From: UBA4636 sp045534575
GTDB lineage: Bacteria > Bacillota > Clostridia > Christensenellales > Borkfalkiaceae
Assembly: GCA_045534575.1 (NCBI GenBank)
Contig: JAZSJZ010000004.1
Span: 124,001-188,000, forward strand
Direction: 5' to 3'
DNA length: 64,000 nucleotides
Position 1 is the stretch's first letter; every line of letters starts with the position of its first letter. Below the pieces are notes generated by a model that saw nothing but the letters and a program-made list of their open reading frames with translations, made no database searches and was not told the origin of the DNA. Of the stretch, positions 1 through 8,156 are shown piece by piece. A program made the position numbers and the translations under genes.

Positions 1-1
1 C

Positions 2-364
2 GAGCGAATTGACGAAATTAACATTTTGAACGCAACGATTGAGTGCATGCAAAATTGCGTTGATGGTTTAAAAGTTAAAATCGACGCGCTTTTAGTTGAC
101 GCCGTTAAACATGATTTTGGCGTTTATACTCAGTCTATAATTAAGGGCGATAGCAAAAGCTATTCTATAGGTTGCGCTTCCATAATTGCAAAAGTTTATC
201 GTGATGCGCTTATGGAAGAATATGCAAAAATCTATCCCGAATATGGTTTTGAAAAGCATAAAGGCTATGGCACGAAACAACATATTGAGGCGTTGAAAAC
301 TTATGGAGCAACGCCAATTCACAGAAAAACATTTATTAAAAATTTCGTTAAACAGTGCGGTTAA
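2..364 (+). CDS. rnhB: Ribonuclease HII, C-terminal part (5' end outside window)
   Basis: RNase HII cleaves the RNA strand of RNA-DNA hybrids and removes single misincorporated ribonucleotides. The open frame runs in from the window edge, so the N-terminal catalytic DEAGRG region is not visible. What remains begins with an ERIDEINILNAT-like segment typical of the family. It then shows the DAVKHDFGVYTQSIIKGD segment, with the substrate-contacting GDSKS and SIGCASIIAKVYRD motifs, and ends in the usual KHKGYGTKQHIEAL...GATPIHRKTF tail. A TTG at 26 is an internal codon, not the start. Translation ends at a TAA, and a copy of a dispersed repeat lies directly on the stop codon. The family call is firm; only the length is unknown. 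Confidence 0.95.
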   Translation, partial: ERIDEINILNATIECMQNCVDGLKVKIDALLVDAVKHDFGVYTQSIIKGDSKSYSIGCASIIAKVYRDALMEEYAKIYPEYGFEKHKGYGTKQHIEALKTYGATPIHRKTFIKNFVKQCG

Positions 365-381
365 TGGGCTTATAGGCGGAC
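361..381 (+). repeat. Dispersed 3'-UTR repeat, copy 1
   Basis: The segment contains GGGCTTATAGGCGGAC. The same core recurs at 4603-4623 and, in weaker form, at 30361-30382, 35366-35386 (reverse strand) and 38606-38627. All copies lie just downstream of stop codons. Function unknown. Confidence 0.5.
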
Positions 382-407
382 TTTTTACGAAAAACTAAGG
401 CGATTTT

Positions 408-1529
408 ATGAAATTATCGGTAGCATCTGCATCAGGAGTGGAAGCAGTAACTAAAAGGGAACTAAAGAAGTTTGGCATAGAAAACGCTCCTGCAATAAAC
501 GGAAGAATAAAGTTTGAGGGCGACATAGAAACGGTTGCTCTTTTAAACTTGAATTTATCAACGGCAAGTAGAGTTTTTATTGAACTTGCCGAGTTTAAGT
601 GCGCCGATTTTGACACGCTTTTCGACGGCGTTACCAATATTGCATGGGAAGATATTATTTCTAAAAACGGAAAAATTATCGTTGAAGCAAAACTTGTTAT
701 GAGCAAACTTCACGCAGTTTCGGCAACGCAGTCAATAGTCAAAAAGGCTATATGCGAAAGGCTTAAAAAAGCCTATAAAACTAGCACGCTTTTAGAAAAC
801 GCCGAAAGATACGTCATTGAAGTTTCCATATTAAAAGACTTTGCAACAATATCGTTGAATACGTCTGGCGAAGGGCTTCACAGAAGGGGCTATAGAAGGT
901 TGGTAGGAAACGCTCAACTTAAAGAAAACGTTGCAAGCGCAATGATAGATTTATCCGTTTGGAATAGAGAACGACCTTTTTCAGACCTTTTTTGCGGAAC
1001 GGGAACTATCGCAATAGAGGTAGCGCTAAAAGCAAAAGGTGTGCCCGCTGGTGCATTTCGTGATTTTGACTTTTTGCATTTTAAAGGCGTTGATAAATCT
1101 TACTTCGAAAATGCTAAAAGTGTGGCTATAAGTTCGTTAAACGACAAAATTCCCTATAAAATTCACGCAAGCGATATAGACGAAAATCAGTTAAAGCTTG
1201 CTAAAATGCACGCAAAATGCGCGGGTGTTAGCGATATGATTGATTTTAAACTTATGGATATGAAAGACTTCTTATCACCTTTAAAGCGTGGTGTTGTTAT
1301 TTCAAATCCACCGTATGGCGAAAGGCTCAGCGAAAGAAGAGATATTGAAAGGCTATATAGAACGCTAGGAAGGGTTGCTTTAAATAACGACGATTGGTGT
1401 TTCTACACGCTCACCCCAGTTACTGATTTTGAGCAACTTTTTGGAAAACGAGCCGATAAAAAGAGAAAACTTTATAACGGCAAAATTGAGTGCTTTTACT
1501 ATACTCATTTGGCAAAACTTAAAAACTAA
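408..1529 (+). CDS. THUMP-domain class I SAM-dependent RNA methyltransferase (RlmL/YpsC family)
   Basis: Predicted to methylate a guanine N2 in 23S rRNA, as RlmL and its Bacillus relative YpsC are thought to do. Residues ~1-60 form the N-terminal ferredoxin-like part, and ~60-160 the THUMP RNA-binding domain. The C-terminal half is a Rossmann methyltransferase. It has the SAM-binding FSDLFCGTGTIAIEVAL segment (motif I, ~residue 195), an acidic SDIDENQLKLAK segment and the catalytic SNPPYGERL motif (~residue 300), characteristic of N-methyltransferases acting on exocyclic amines. The length of 373 aa is normal for the single-domain Firmicutes form, without the second RlmK half of E. coli RlmL. 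It lies 43 bp after rnhB and is closed by a strong terminator, so the two may be co-transcribed. The exact target base is inferred. Confidence 0.85.
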   Translation: MKLSVASASGVEAVTKRELKKFGIENAPAINGRIKFEGDIETVALLNLNLSTASRVFIELAEFKCADFDTLFDGVTNIAWEDIISKNGKIIVEAKLVMSKLHAVSATQSIVKKAICERLKKAYKTSTLLENAERYVIEVSILKDFATISLNTSGEGLHRRGYRRLVGNAQLKENVASAMIDLSVWNRERPFSDLFCGTGTIAIEVALKAKGVPAGAFRDFDFLHFKGVDKSYFENAKSVAISSLNDKIPYKIHASDIDENQLKLAKMHAKCAGVSDMIDFKLMDMKDFLSPLKRGVVISNPPYGERLSERRDIERLYRTLGRVALNNDDWCFYTLTPVTDFEQLFGKRADKKRKLYNGKIECFYYTHLAKLKN

Positions 1530-1533
1530 TTTT

Positions 1534-1562
1534 AACCACCTTTTGGGGTGGTTTATTTTTTT
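1534..1562 (+). terminator. Rho-independent terminator after the rRNA methyltransferase gene
   Basis: A 7-bp stem AACCACC/GGTGGTT (1534-1540 and 1547-1553) is followed by a T-rich run. It starts four bases after the stop codon. Confidence 0.85.
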
Positions 1563-1744
1563 GCTTTAAAGGCGAGCAATCTTAAAAAACTTAATAAAAA
1601 TTGAAAAAATAAACAAAAAATGGTTAAAAAATTTAAAGTTTAGCAAAAATAGAAAATGCAGTGTAGTTTTTCGGCTAGCTTTCGCGCGCGTAAAAACTAA
1701 AGTATGTCGCACGCAAAAAAATGTAAAAAAATGCTAATTTTGGG
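1563..1744. other. A+T-rich intergenic spacer
   Basis: Between the terminator and the ppdK promoter I see no gene. There is a short CG-alternating patch (TTCGCGCGCG, 1681-1690) and A-rich sequence that could act as an UP-like element, but nothing that can be named. Confidence 0.4.
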
Positions 1745-1773
1745 TTGACTTAAAATTTGTATTAGGGTATAAT
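1745..1773 (+). promoter_or_regulatory. Sigma-A promoter of ppdK
   Basis: TTGACT (1745-1750), a 17-bp spacer and a perfect TATAAT (1768-1773), with a leader of about 87 nt before the ppdK start codon. Confidence 0.85.
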
Positions 1774-1867
1774 GTTAAAGACTTAAAAGAAAACGGGCTA
1801 AAAAGCGCAAAAAAGCCCGAAAATTTATTGTTTTGAAAAATTTTTAACCATTTTTTTAGGAGGTTTT

Positions 1868-4501
1868 ATGAAATACATTTATCTTTTCAGTGAAGGCAAC
1901 GGCTCAATGCGTGAACTTCTTGGTGGTAAAGGCGCTAACCTAGCAGAAATGACTAAAATTGGTCTTCCTGTTCCACAAGGCTTCACTATTTCAACTGAGG
2001 CTTGCACAAAGTATTATGACGATGGAAAGAAAATTAGTGATGAAATCAAGCAAGAGATTATGGAAAACATCGAAAAGCTTGAAAAAATCACTGGCAAAAA
2101 ATTTGGAGATATCAACAATCCGCTCTTAGTTTCAGTTCGTTCGGGTGCTAGAGCGTCAATGCCGGGCATGATGGATACAATCTTGAACCTTGGTATCAAT
2201 GAAGACGTTGTTAAGGTTTTAGCAGAAAAGTCTGGTAACGCTAGATGGGCATACGACTGCTACAGAAGATTTATTCAAATGTATTCCGACGTTGTTATGG
2301 AAGTTGGTAAGAAATATTTCGAAGAACTTATCGACAAAATGAAAGCCGAAAAAGGCGTTAAGAACGACGTTGATTTAACCGCTGACGATTTAAAAGAATT
2401 AGCCGCTCAATTCAAGGCTGAATACAAAAAGGCTAAGGGCGTTGACTTCCCTTCAGACCCTAAGGAACAATTATTCGGCGCAGTTGAAGCCGTATTTAGA
2501 AGTTGGGATAACCCTCGTGCTAACATTTACAGAATGGACCACGATATTCCATACAGCTGGGGAACTGCAGTAAACGTTCAAATGATGGCTTTTGGTAACA
2601 TGGGCGACGATTGCGGAACGGGCGTAGCGTTCACACGTAACCCTGCAACGGGCGAAAAAGGTCTTATGGGCGAATTCTTAATGAACGCTCAAGGTGAAGA
2701 CGTTGTTGCTGGCGTTAGAACTCCAATGCCTATTTCTAAAATGGCAGAAGTTTTACCTGACGTTTATGAACAATTCTTATCTATTTGCAACACTTTAGAA
2801 AACCACTATAGAGATATGCAAGATATGGAATTTACCATTGAACAAGGTAAACTCTATATGCTCCAAACCAGAAATGGTAAGAGAACGGCTGCTGCTGCTA
2901 TCCGTATTGCATGCGACCTTATCGACGAGGGTATGATCACCGAAGAGCAAGCGCTTATGCAAATTGACGCTAAATCTCTTGATATGCTCCTCCACCCAAC
3001 TTTTGATACTAAGGACTTAAAGCAAGCAGACAAAGACGCTTACTTAGAATCTGGTATTGCCGCAAGCCCTGGTGCTGCCGCTGGTAAACTCGTGTTCACT
3101 TCGGAAGACGCTGTTATCGAAGGCAAGAAAGGCGAAAAGGTTATCTTAGCAAGACTTGAAACTTCTCCAGAAGATATCGAAGGTATGAAATACGCTCAAG
3201 GTATTTTAACCGTTCGTGGTGGACAAACTTCTCACGCAGCCGTTGTTGCTCGTGGTATGGGAACTTGCTGTGTTTCTGGTTGCGATAAGATTAACATGCA
3301 CAGCGACGAAAAGTATTTCGAACTTTGTGGTAAGATTTTCCGTGAAGGCGACGAAATCTCTCTCGACGGTTCAACTGGTAAGATTTACGGCAGACTTATT
3401 AAAACTGTTCCTGCTGACCCTAACAGCGGTTATTTTGGCAGAATTATGAAACTTGCCGATAAATATAGAACTTTAGGCGTTAGAACTAACGCTGACACTC
3501 CTGAAGACGCAACTAGAGCCGCTGAACTTGGCGCGCAAGGTATTGGTCTATGCAGAACCGAGCATATGTTCTTCGGCGAAGGCAGAATTGATAAATTCCG
3601 TGAAATGATTTGCGCTGAAACCAAAGAAGAGCGTGAAAAGGCATTGAACGCTATCGAGCCAATGCAACAAAAAGACTTCGAGGGCATTATGGAAGCTCTC
3701 GCTGGTTACCCTGTAACTATTAGATTCTTAGACCCACCTCTTCACGAATTCGTTCCAAACACCGAAAAGGAAATCAAACTTCTTGCTGACGCTCAAGGCA
3801 AGAGCGTTGCTAAGATTAAAGAAATTATTCAAAGCTTGCACGAATCTAACCCAATGATGGGTCACCGTGGTTGCCGTTTGACCGTAACTTACCCTGAAAT
3901 TGCAGTAATGCAAACGAAGGCAGTTATTAAGGCTGCAATCAACGTTCAAAAGCGTCATGCTGATTGGAAGGTTGTTCCTGAAATTATGATTCCGCTCGTT
4001 GGCGAATTAAAAGAATTCAAATTCTGCAAGAAGTTAGTTGTTGAAACTGCTGACGCTTGCATTAAGGAAGCAGGTGTTAAGATTGATTACACTGTTGGAA
4101 CAATGATTGAAATTCCAAGAGCAGCATTAACGGCTGACGAAATTGCAAAAGAAGCTGAATTCTTCTGCTTCGGCACTAACGATTTAACTCAAATGACCTT
4201 TGGTTTCTCTCGTGACGATGCTGGTAAGTTCTTACCAAGTTACTACTCTTCTAAGATTTACGAGTTCGACCCGTTTGCTCGTTTAGACACGGTTGGCGTT
4301 GGTAAACTTATGGAAACTGCAACTAAACTTGGTCATAGTGCAAGAAAAGATATTCACTGCGGTATTTGCGGTGAACACGGTGGCGACCCTTCGTCAATCG
4401 AATTCTGCCATAAGATTGGTTTAGACTACGTTTCATGCTCACCATTTAGAGTTCCAATCGCAAGACTTTCTGCCGCTCAAGCAGCAATCAAAATGAAATA
4501 A
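1868..4501 (+). CDS. ppdK: Pyruvate, phosphate dikinase
   Basis: Interconverts pyruvate + ATP + phosphate and PEP + AMP + PPi in the cytosol. In fermenting anaerobes it usually serves PPi-linked glycolysis or PEP resynthesis. The 877-aa length matches the family. The N-terminal ATP-grasp nucleotide domain starts with the GGKGANLAEM motif (~20-29). The phosphohistidine swivel domain carries GGQTSHAAVVARGMG with the catalytic His at residue 456. The C-terminal TIM barrel holds the PEP/pyruvate site, including the GICGEHGGD motif with the catalytic Cys at residue 834. An AGGAGG site (1858-1863) sits four bases before the ATG. The gene is monocistronic: it has its own consensus promoter and a 13-bp-stem terminator. 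Codon use is strongly biased to a few codons, which suggests high expression. No regulator gene such as ppsR is adjacent. Confidence 0.97.
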   Translation: MKYIYLFSEGNGSMRELLGGKGANLAEMTKIGLPVPQGFTISTEACTKYYDDGKKISDEIKQEIMENIEKLEKITGKKFGDINNPLLVSVRSGARASMPGMMDTILNLGINEDVVKVLAEKSGNARWAYDCYRRFIQMYSDVVMEVGKKYFEELIDKMKAEKGVKNDVDLTADDLKELAAQFKAEYKKAKGVDFPSDPKEQLFGAVEAVFRSWDNPRANIYRMDHDIPYSWGTAVNVQMMAFGNMGDDCGTGVAFTRNPATGEKGLMGEFLMNAQGEDVVAGVRTPMPISKMAEVLPDVYEQFLSICNTLENHYRDMQDMEFTIEQGKLYMLQTRNGKRTAAAAIRIACDLIDEGMITEEQALMQIDAKSLDMLLHPTFDTKDLKQADKDAYLESGIAASPGAAAGKLVFTSEDAVIEGKKGEKVILARLETSPEDIEGMKYAQGILTVRGGQTSHAAVVARGMGTCCVSGCDKINMHSDEKYFELCGKIFREGDEISLDGSTGKIYGRLIKTVPADPNSGYFGRIMKLADKYRTLGVRTNADTPEDATRAAELGAQGIGLCRTEHMFFGEGRIDKFREMICAETKEEREKALNAIEPMQQKDFEGIMEALAGYPVTIRFLDPPLHEFVPNTEKEIKLLADAQGKSVAKIKEIIQSLHESNPMMGHRGCRLTVTYPEIAVMQTKAVIKAAINVQKRHADWKVVPEIMIPLVGELKEFKFCKKLVVETADACIKEAGVKIDYTVGTMIEIPRAALTADEIAKEAEFFCFGTNDLTQMTFGFSRDDAGKFLPSYYSSKIYEFDPFARLDTVGVGKLMETATKLGHSARKDIHCGICGEHGGDPSSIEFCHKIGLDYVSCSPFRVPIARLSAAQAAIKMK

Positions 4502-4506
4502 TTTTT

Positions 4507-4546
4507 AAAGCCATCACAACGCGTTTGTGATGGCTTTGTTTGTTTT
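4507..4546 (+). terminator. Rho-independent terminator of ppdK
   Basis: A perfect 13-bp stem (4507-4519 with 4525-4537) around a 5-nt CGCGT loop, followed by a T-rich tract. Confidence 0.93.
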
Positions 4547-4602
4547 TTAGATAGAGAAAAATTAAGTTTGTTTAAACTAATTGAAAAAGCCTAAATTTTG
4601 CG

Positions 4603-4623
4603 ATAACGGGCTTATAGGCGGAC
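4603..4623 (+). repeat. Dispersed 3'-UTR repeat, copy 2
   Basis: Carries the same GGGCTTATAGGCGGAC core as 361-381, preceded by CGATAAC. It lies about 100 bp past the ppdK stop in otherwise featureless A+T-rich DNA between the terminator and the guaB promoter. Confidence 0.5.
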
Positions 4624-4772
4624 ATATTTATTAAAAACAAGCAAAATTTTTGGAAAAATTTAGCGCAAAAATTTATCTTTTTAAGTAAGTGTTTTGATTT
4701 TTTTCTAAAATTTGAACGAATAAAACCACGCTTAAATTTATTAGATAAAATTTAAAAGTTTTGTTTTTTTCA

Positions 4773-4801
4773 TTGACAAAGCCAAATTGTTATGGTATAA
4801 C
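4773..4801 (+). promoter_or_regulatory. Sigma-A promoter of guaB
   Basis: Perfect TTGACA (4773-4778), 17-bp spacer, TATAAC (4796-4801). The leader of about 35 nt is too short for a riboswitch; no purine (guanine) aptamer is visible. Confidence 0.87.
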
Positions 4802-4842
4802 AATAAAAATTTACAATCGATAAACGGAAAGGAGTTAAAAAA

Positions 4843-6351
4843 ATGGCAACCTTTATCAACGAACCATCGCACACCTTTAGCGAATATTTGTTAATACCCG
4901 GCTACTCTTCAAAAGAGTGTATTCCTGCAAACGTAAGTTTAAAAACGCCACTTGTTAAATTCAAAAAAGGCGAAGAACCTGCAATTTCACTCAACGTTCC
5001 AATGGTATCGGCAATTATGCAATCGGTATCGGGCGATAGGCTAGCAGTTGCGCTTGCTGGTGAAGGCGGTGTTTCGTTTATTTACGGCGCTCAAACTATC
5101 GAAGACGAGGCTAACATGGTTAAGCGTGTTAAGGCTCATAAAGCAGGTTTTGTTAAGAGCGATTCTAACATCCGTCCAGACCAAACTTTGGCTGACGTTA
5201 TTTATCTTAAGGAAAGAACTGGGCACTCAACGGTAGCTGTTACTGACGACGGCACTAGCGAGGGTAAACTTTTAGGTATTGTAACGGGTAGGGATTATCG
5301 TGTTAGCCGTATGGCTCCAACGATGCTTGTTAAAGAATTTATGACGCCTTTAAAAGACCTTATCACCGCACCTGAAGGCACGACTTTGAAAGAGGCGAAC
5401 GATATTATTTGGGATAATAAATTAAATTCTCTTCCTATCGTTTCGAAAGACGGCAAACTTTGCCATTTTGTTTTCCGTAAGGACTACGATAACCACAAAA
5501 ACAATCCTAACGAACTTCTCGATAAGAAGAAACGCTACGTTGTTGGCGCTGGCATTAACACTCGCGACTATGAAGAAAGAGTTCCTGCTCTCGTTGAGGC
5601 TGGGGCTGATGTTCTATGCATCGACTCATCCGAAGGTTTTTCGGAATGGCAAAAATTAACAATCGAGTGGATTCGCAAAAAGTATGGCGATAAAGTAAAG
5701 GTGGGCGCAGGTAACGTTGTTGACGCTGCTGGCTTTAACTTCCTTGCCGACTGCGGTGCTGACTTTATTAAAGTTGGTATTGGTGGCGGTTCTATTTGTA
5801 TCACTCGTGAAACTAAGGGTATTGGTCGTGGTCAAGCAACTGCGCTTATGGATGTTTGCAAAGCAAGAGACGAATATTTTGAAAAGCACGGCGTTTATAT
5901 TCCTGTTTGTTCAGACGGCGGTATCGTTTACGACCACCACATAACGCTTGCTTTAGCAATGGGCGCTGACTTTATTATGCTCGGCAGATATTTTGCTCGT
6001 TTTGATGAAAGCCCAACGCAAAAAGTAATCATTGGCGGTAACTATTTCAAAGAATATTGGGGCGAAGGTAGCAACCGTGCTAGAAACTGGCACCGCTACG
6101 ACCTTGGTGGCGATAAGAAACTTTCTTTTGAAGAAGGCGTTGATTCTTACGTTCCTTACGCTGGCCCATTAAAAGATAACCTTGCAATAACTTTAAGTAA
6201 AGTTAAATCAACAATGTGCAACTGCGGTGCTTTAACCATTAAAGAACTTCAAGAAAAAGCAACCTTAACTTTGGTTTCTGCAACGAGCATAATCGAAGGC
6301 GGTGCGCACGACGTTATTCAAAAAGAAAAAGCAAGCACGATAAAAGGCTAA
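4843..6351 (+). CDS. guaB: Inosine-5'-monophosphate dehydrogenase
   Basis: Oxidises IMP to XMP with NAD, the committed step to GMP, and so drains the product of the purine operon that follows. The 502-aa protein is a TIM barrel (N- and C-terminal parts) interrupted at ~110-225 by a CBS-domain pair: LADVIYLKERTGHSTVAVTDDG followed by VKEFMTP...APEGTTLKEANDII. The active-site loop GIGGGSICITRETKG contains the nucleophilic Cys at residue 319. The flap has GSNRARNWHRYD and YVPYAGPLKDNL. A GGAG site precedes the ATG by ten bases. The gene has its own promoter and a perfectly palindromic terminator, so it is regulated separately from the ZTP-controlled pur operon. Identification is secure. Confidence 0.95.
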   Translation: MATFINEPSHTFSEYLLIPGYSSKECIPANVSLKTPLVKFKKGEEPAISLNVPMVSAIMQSVSGDRLAVALAGEGGVSFIYGAQTIEDEANMVKRVKAHKAGFVKSDSNIRPDQTLADVIYLKERTGHSTVAVTDDGTSEGKLLGIVTGRDYRVSRMAPTMLVKEFMTPLKDLITAPEGTTLKEANDIIWDNKLNSLPIVSKDGKLCHFVFRKDYDNHKNNPNELLDKKKRYVVGAGINTRDYEERVPALVEAGADVLCIDSSEGFSEWQKLTIEWIRKKYGDKVKVGAGNVVDAAGFNFLADCGADFIKVGIGGGSICITRETKGIGRGQATALMDVCKARDEYFEKHGVYIPVCSDGGIVYDHHITLALAMGADFIMLGRYFARFDESPTQKVIIGGNYFKEYWGEGSNRARNWHRYDLGGDKKLSFEEGVDSYVPYAGPLKDNLAITLSKVKSTMCNCGALTIKELQEKATLTLVSATSIIEGGAHDVIQKEKASTIKG

Positions 6352-6360
6352 AACAAAACC

Positions 6361-6387
6361 AAAACGCGTTGAATTCAACGCGTTTTT
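6361..6387 (+). terminator. Palindromic terminator of guaB
   Basis: A 26-nt perfect palindrome centred on GAATTC with arms AAAACGCGTTG, ending in a run of T. It begins ten bases after the stop. Confidence 0.9.
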
Positions 6388-6598
6388 CATTTTTCTTAAA
6401 ATTCAACCTAAAATGCAAGATTGCGCAAGTTTTCAATTATAATATAAGGCTAAATTTTGAAGCGAAAAACGTTGATAACTTTCAAAAATTTTCTATCAAA
6501 AATTTGGTAAATTTTGTTAAAATACCAAAAAAAAGAAAACGGCGATTAAAAAAGATAAAAGTTTAGAAAAAAATTGTCGATTTACGGCTAATTGTTTG

Positions 6599-6627
6599 TT
6601 GACAAAAACACAAATTGCGGTTATAAT
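6599..6627 (+). promoter_or_regulatory. Sigma-A promoter of the purine operon
   Basis: Perfect TTGACA (6599-6604), 17-bp spacer, perfect TATAAT (6622-6627). Transcription should start about 25 nt before the riboswitch aptamer. Between the guaB terminator and this promoter is A+T-rich DNA with no convincing gene. Confidence 0.9.
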
Positions 6628-6655
6628 CTTAATGTGTTATTTATTTAATAAATAA

Positions 6656-6798
6656 TTTCCGCAACTGACGGATAATCGTGGATACCACGGGGGAGCGGAA
6701 GTTTAGCCGAATTCGGTTTTGAAAGTTTTTACTTTTCGCCGTCCGTCTGGGTGCGTTTCTCAAATTTGAGTGGGAGACTGCACCTTTTTGTATTTTTT
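6656..6798 (+). promoter_or_regulatory. ZTP (pfl) riboswitch with transcription terminator
   Basis: The aptamer shows the pfl/ZTP hallmarks. P1 is TTCCGC/GCGGAA (6657-6662, 6695-6700). It encloses an AACTGACGGATAA internal region, a CGTGG/CCACG hairpin and the conserved GGGGGAGCGG junction. A linker follows, and then the 3' domain GCCGTCCGTCTGGGTGC. The end of that domain (GGTGC, 6750-6754) can instead pair with GCACC (6780-6784), extended by GTTTCTC/GGGAGAC, to form a terminator followed by T-runs. Binding of ZTP or AICAR, which accumulates when 10-formyl-THF is short, should hold the 3' domain and prevent termination. The one-carbon genes downstream (glyA, fhs, formate channel) fit this ligand. 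Assignment is by motif recognition, without a covariance search. Confidence 0.88.
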
Positions 6799-6855
6799 AA
6801 GGGCTTGTTGGTCTTTAAGGTTTCCATTTAACAAGTTTTTCTAAGGAGTTTAGTT

Positions 6856-7353
6856 ATGAGCAAGAAAGTTGGAATTATAATGGGTTCGGATAGCGACCTT
6901 CCTATCGTTAAAAAAGCCATCGATTGTTTGAAAAGTTTTGACGTTCAATGTGAAGTGCACGTTTATTCTGCGCACAGAACGCCAATCGAGGCAACTAGTT
7001 TTGCAGAAAATGCTAAAGATAATGGCTTTGGCGTTTTAATTTGCGCAGCGGGTATGGCGGCGCACCTTGCCGGTGTTGTTGCGTCGAAAACAACCCTTCC
7101 AGTTATCGGTATTCCTTGCAAAGGTCCTGTTCTTGACGGAATGGATGCGCTTCTTGCTACAGTTCAAATGCCAAGCGGTGTTCCCGTTGCAACGGTTGCG
7201 ATTAACGGGGCTTATAACGCAGGGCTTTTAGCAGTTCAAATGCTTGCAATTGGTGATGAAGCACTTAGTAAAAAACTTGCTGATAAAAAAGAAGCGGACA
7301 GGCTTTCGGTTTTAGCAAAATCTAAAGCGGTTGAAGATGAATTCAATAACTAA
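6856..7353 (+). CDS. purE: PurE, 5-(carboxyamino)imidazole ribonucleotide mutase / AIR carboxylase
   Basis: Forms CAIR, the sixth step of IMP synthesis. The 165-aa Rossmann-like protein has the family signatures MGSDSDLP (8-15), YSAHRTP (~36-42) carrying the catalytic His, AAGMAAHLAGVVAS (~61-74) and VQMPSGVPVATVAINGAYNAGLLA (~98-121). These motifs resemble the bacterial class I mutase more than the Treponema-type class II carboxylase. No purK is found in this operon, so either PurK is elsewhere or the enzyme uses CO2 directly, as can happen in CO2-rich anaerobes. AAGGAG (6843-6848) precedes the ATG. It is the first gene behind the ZTP riboswitch. Confidence 0.95.
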   Translation: MSKKVGIIMGSDSDLPIVKKAIDCLKSFDVQCEVHVYSAHRTPIEATSFAENAKDNGFGVLICAAGMAAHLAGVVASKTTLPVIGIPCKGPVLDGMDALLATVQMPSGVPVATVAINGAYNAGLLAVQMLAIGDEALSKKLADKKEADRLSVLAKSKAVEDEFNN

Positions 7354-7455
7354 TTTGAATAAATGGCGAAAAGCCAAAACAAAAGAATTTAAAAATTATA
7401 GGTTGAACTAAAAGCCAACCCACAACATATTTTTTATTTTTAGGAGGATATTTTT

Positions 7456-8142
7456 ATGGCAAAATCACTCGTTTACACTGGTAAAACAAAAGACGTTTTC
7501 GCGCTCGATAACGGCAACTATCTTTTAAAGTTCAAAGATGATTGCACGGGTAAAGACGGCGTTTTTGATCCAGGTGAAAATTCTGTAGGCTTAACAATTG
7601 ACGGCGTTGGCGACGTTAACTTAAGAATGTCTATTTACTTTTTCGAAAAGGTAAATGCAGCAGGCATCAAAACTCACTTCGTTTCTGCAAACTTAAACGA
7701 TACCACTATGGAAGTTCTTCCTGGCAAGGTTTTCGGAAAGGGCTTAGAAGTTATTTGCCGTCATAAAGCGGTAGGAAGTTTCTTTAGAAGATACAGTGAT
7801 TATATTGAAGAGGGCGCAGACCTTCCAGCATACGTTGAATTTACTTTCAAGAACGATGCTAAGGGCGACCCACTCGTTACTAAAGACGGCTTAGTTGATT
7901 TAAAGGTTATGACGGCTAAGCAATATGACGATATCAAGGAAATGACTCAAAAAATCACTCAAATCGTTGCTGACGATTTAAAGGAAAAAGGTCTTATTCT
8001 TTACGATATCAAATTCGAATTCGGTTACGACGCTAACGGCGACGTTATGCTAATCGACGAAATCGCATCGGGTAATATGCGTGTTTATAAAGACGGCAAG
8101 TATATTGACCCTATGACTTTATCTAAACTATTCTTTGCTTAA
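7456..8142 (+). CDS. purC: Phosphoribosylaminoimidazole-succinocarboxamide synthase
   Basis: Joins CAIR and aspartate with ATP to give SAICAR. The 228-aa length is typical of the short bacterial PurC. Visible motifs are YTGKTKDVF (7-15), the RHKAVGSFFRRY substrate region (~100-111), the DLVDLKVMTAKQYDD-type hinge region (~150-165) and LILYDIKFEFGYD...VMLIDEIASGNMR near the C-terminus, with the Mg-binding acidic residues. A strong AGGAGG lies eight bases before the ATG. The 102-bp gap after purE holds only weak hairpins. The matching adenylosuccinate lyase (purB), needed for the next step, is not in this window. Confidence 0.95.
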   Translation: MAKSLVYTGKTKDVFALDNGNYLLKFKDDCTGKDGVFDPGENSVGLTIDGVGDVNLRMSIYFFEKVNAAGIKTHFVSANLNDTTMEVLPGKVFGKGLEVICRHKAVGSFFRRYSDYIEEGADLPAYVEFTFKNDAKGDPLVTKDGLVDLKVMTAKQYDDIKEMTQKITQIVADDLKEKGLILYDIKFEFGYDANGDVMLIDEIASGNMRVYKDGKYIDPMTLSKLFFA

Positions 8143-8156
8143 TTTAAGGAGATAAT

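Noticed and set aside
4502..4842. Possible guanine riboswitch before guaB
   Set aside because: The leader after the promoter is only ~35 nt and no purine aptamer core is present.
6369..6566. 65-codon plus-strand ORF after guaB
   Set aside because: It overlaps the guaB terminator palindrome, has no ribosome site, is low-complexity Lys/Asn/Phe-rich and runs up to the purine operon promoter.
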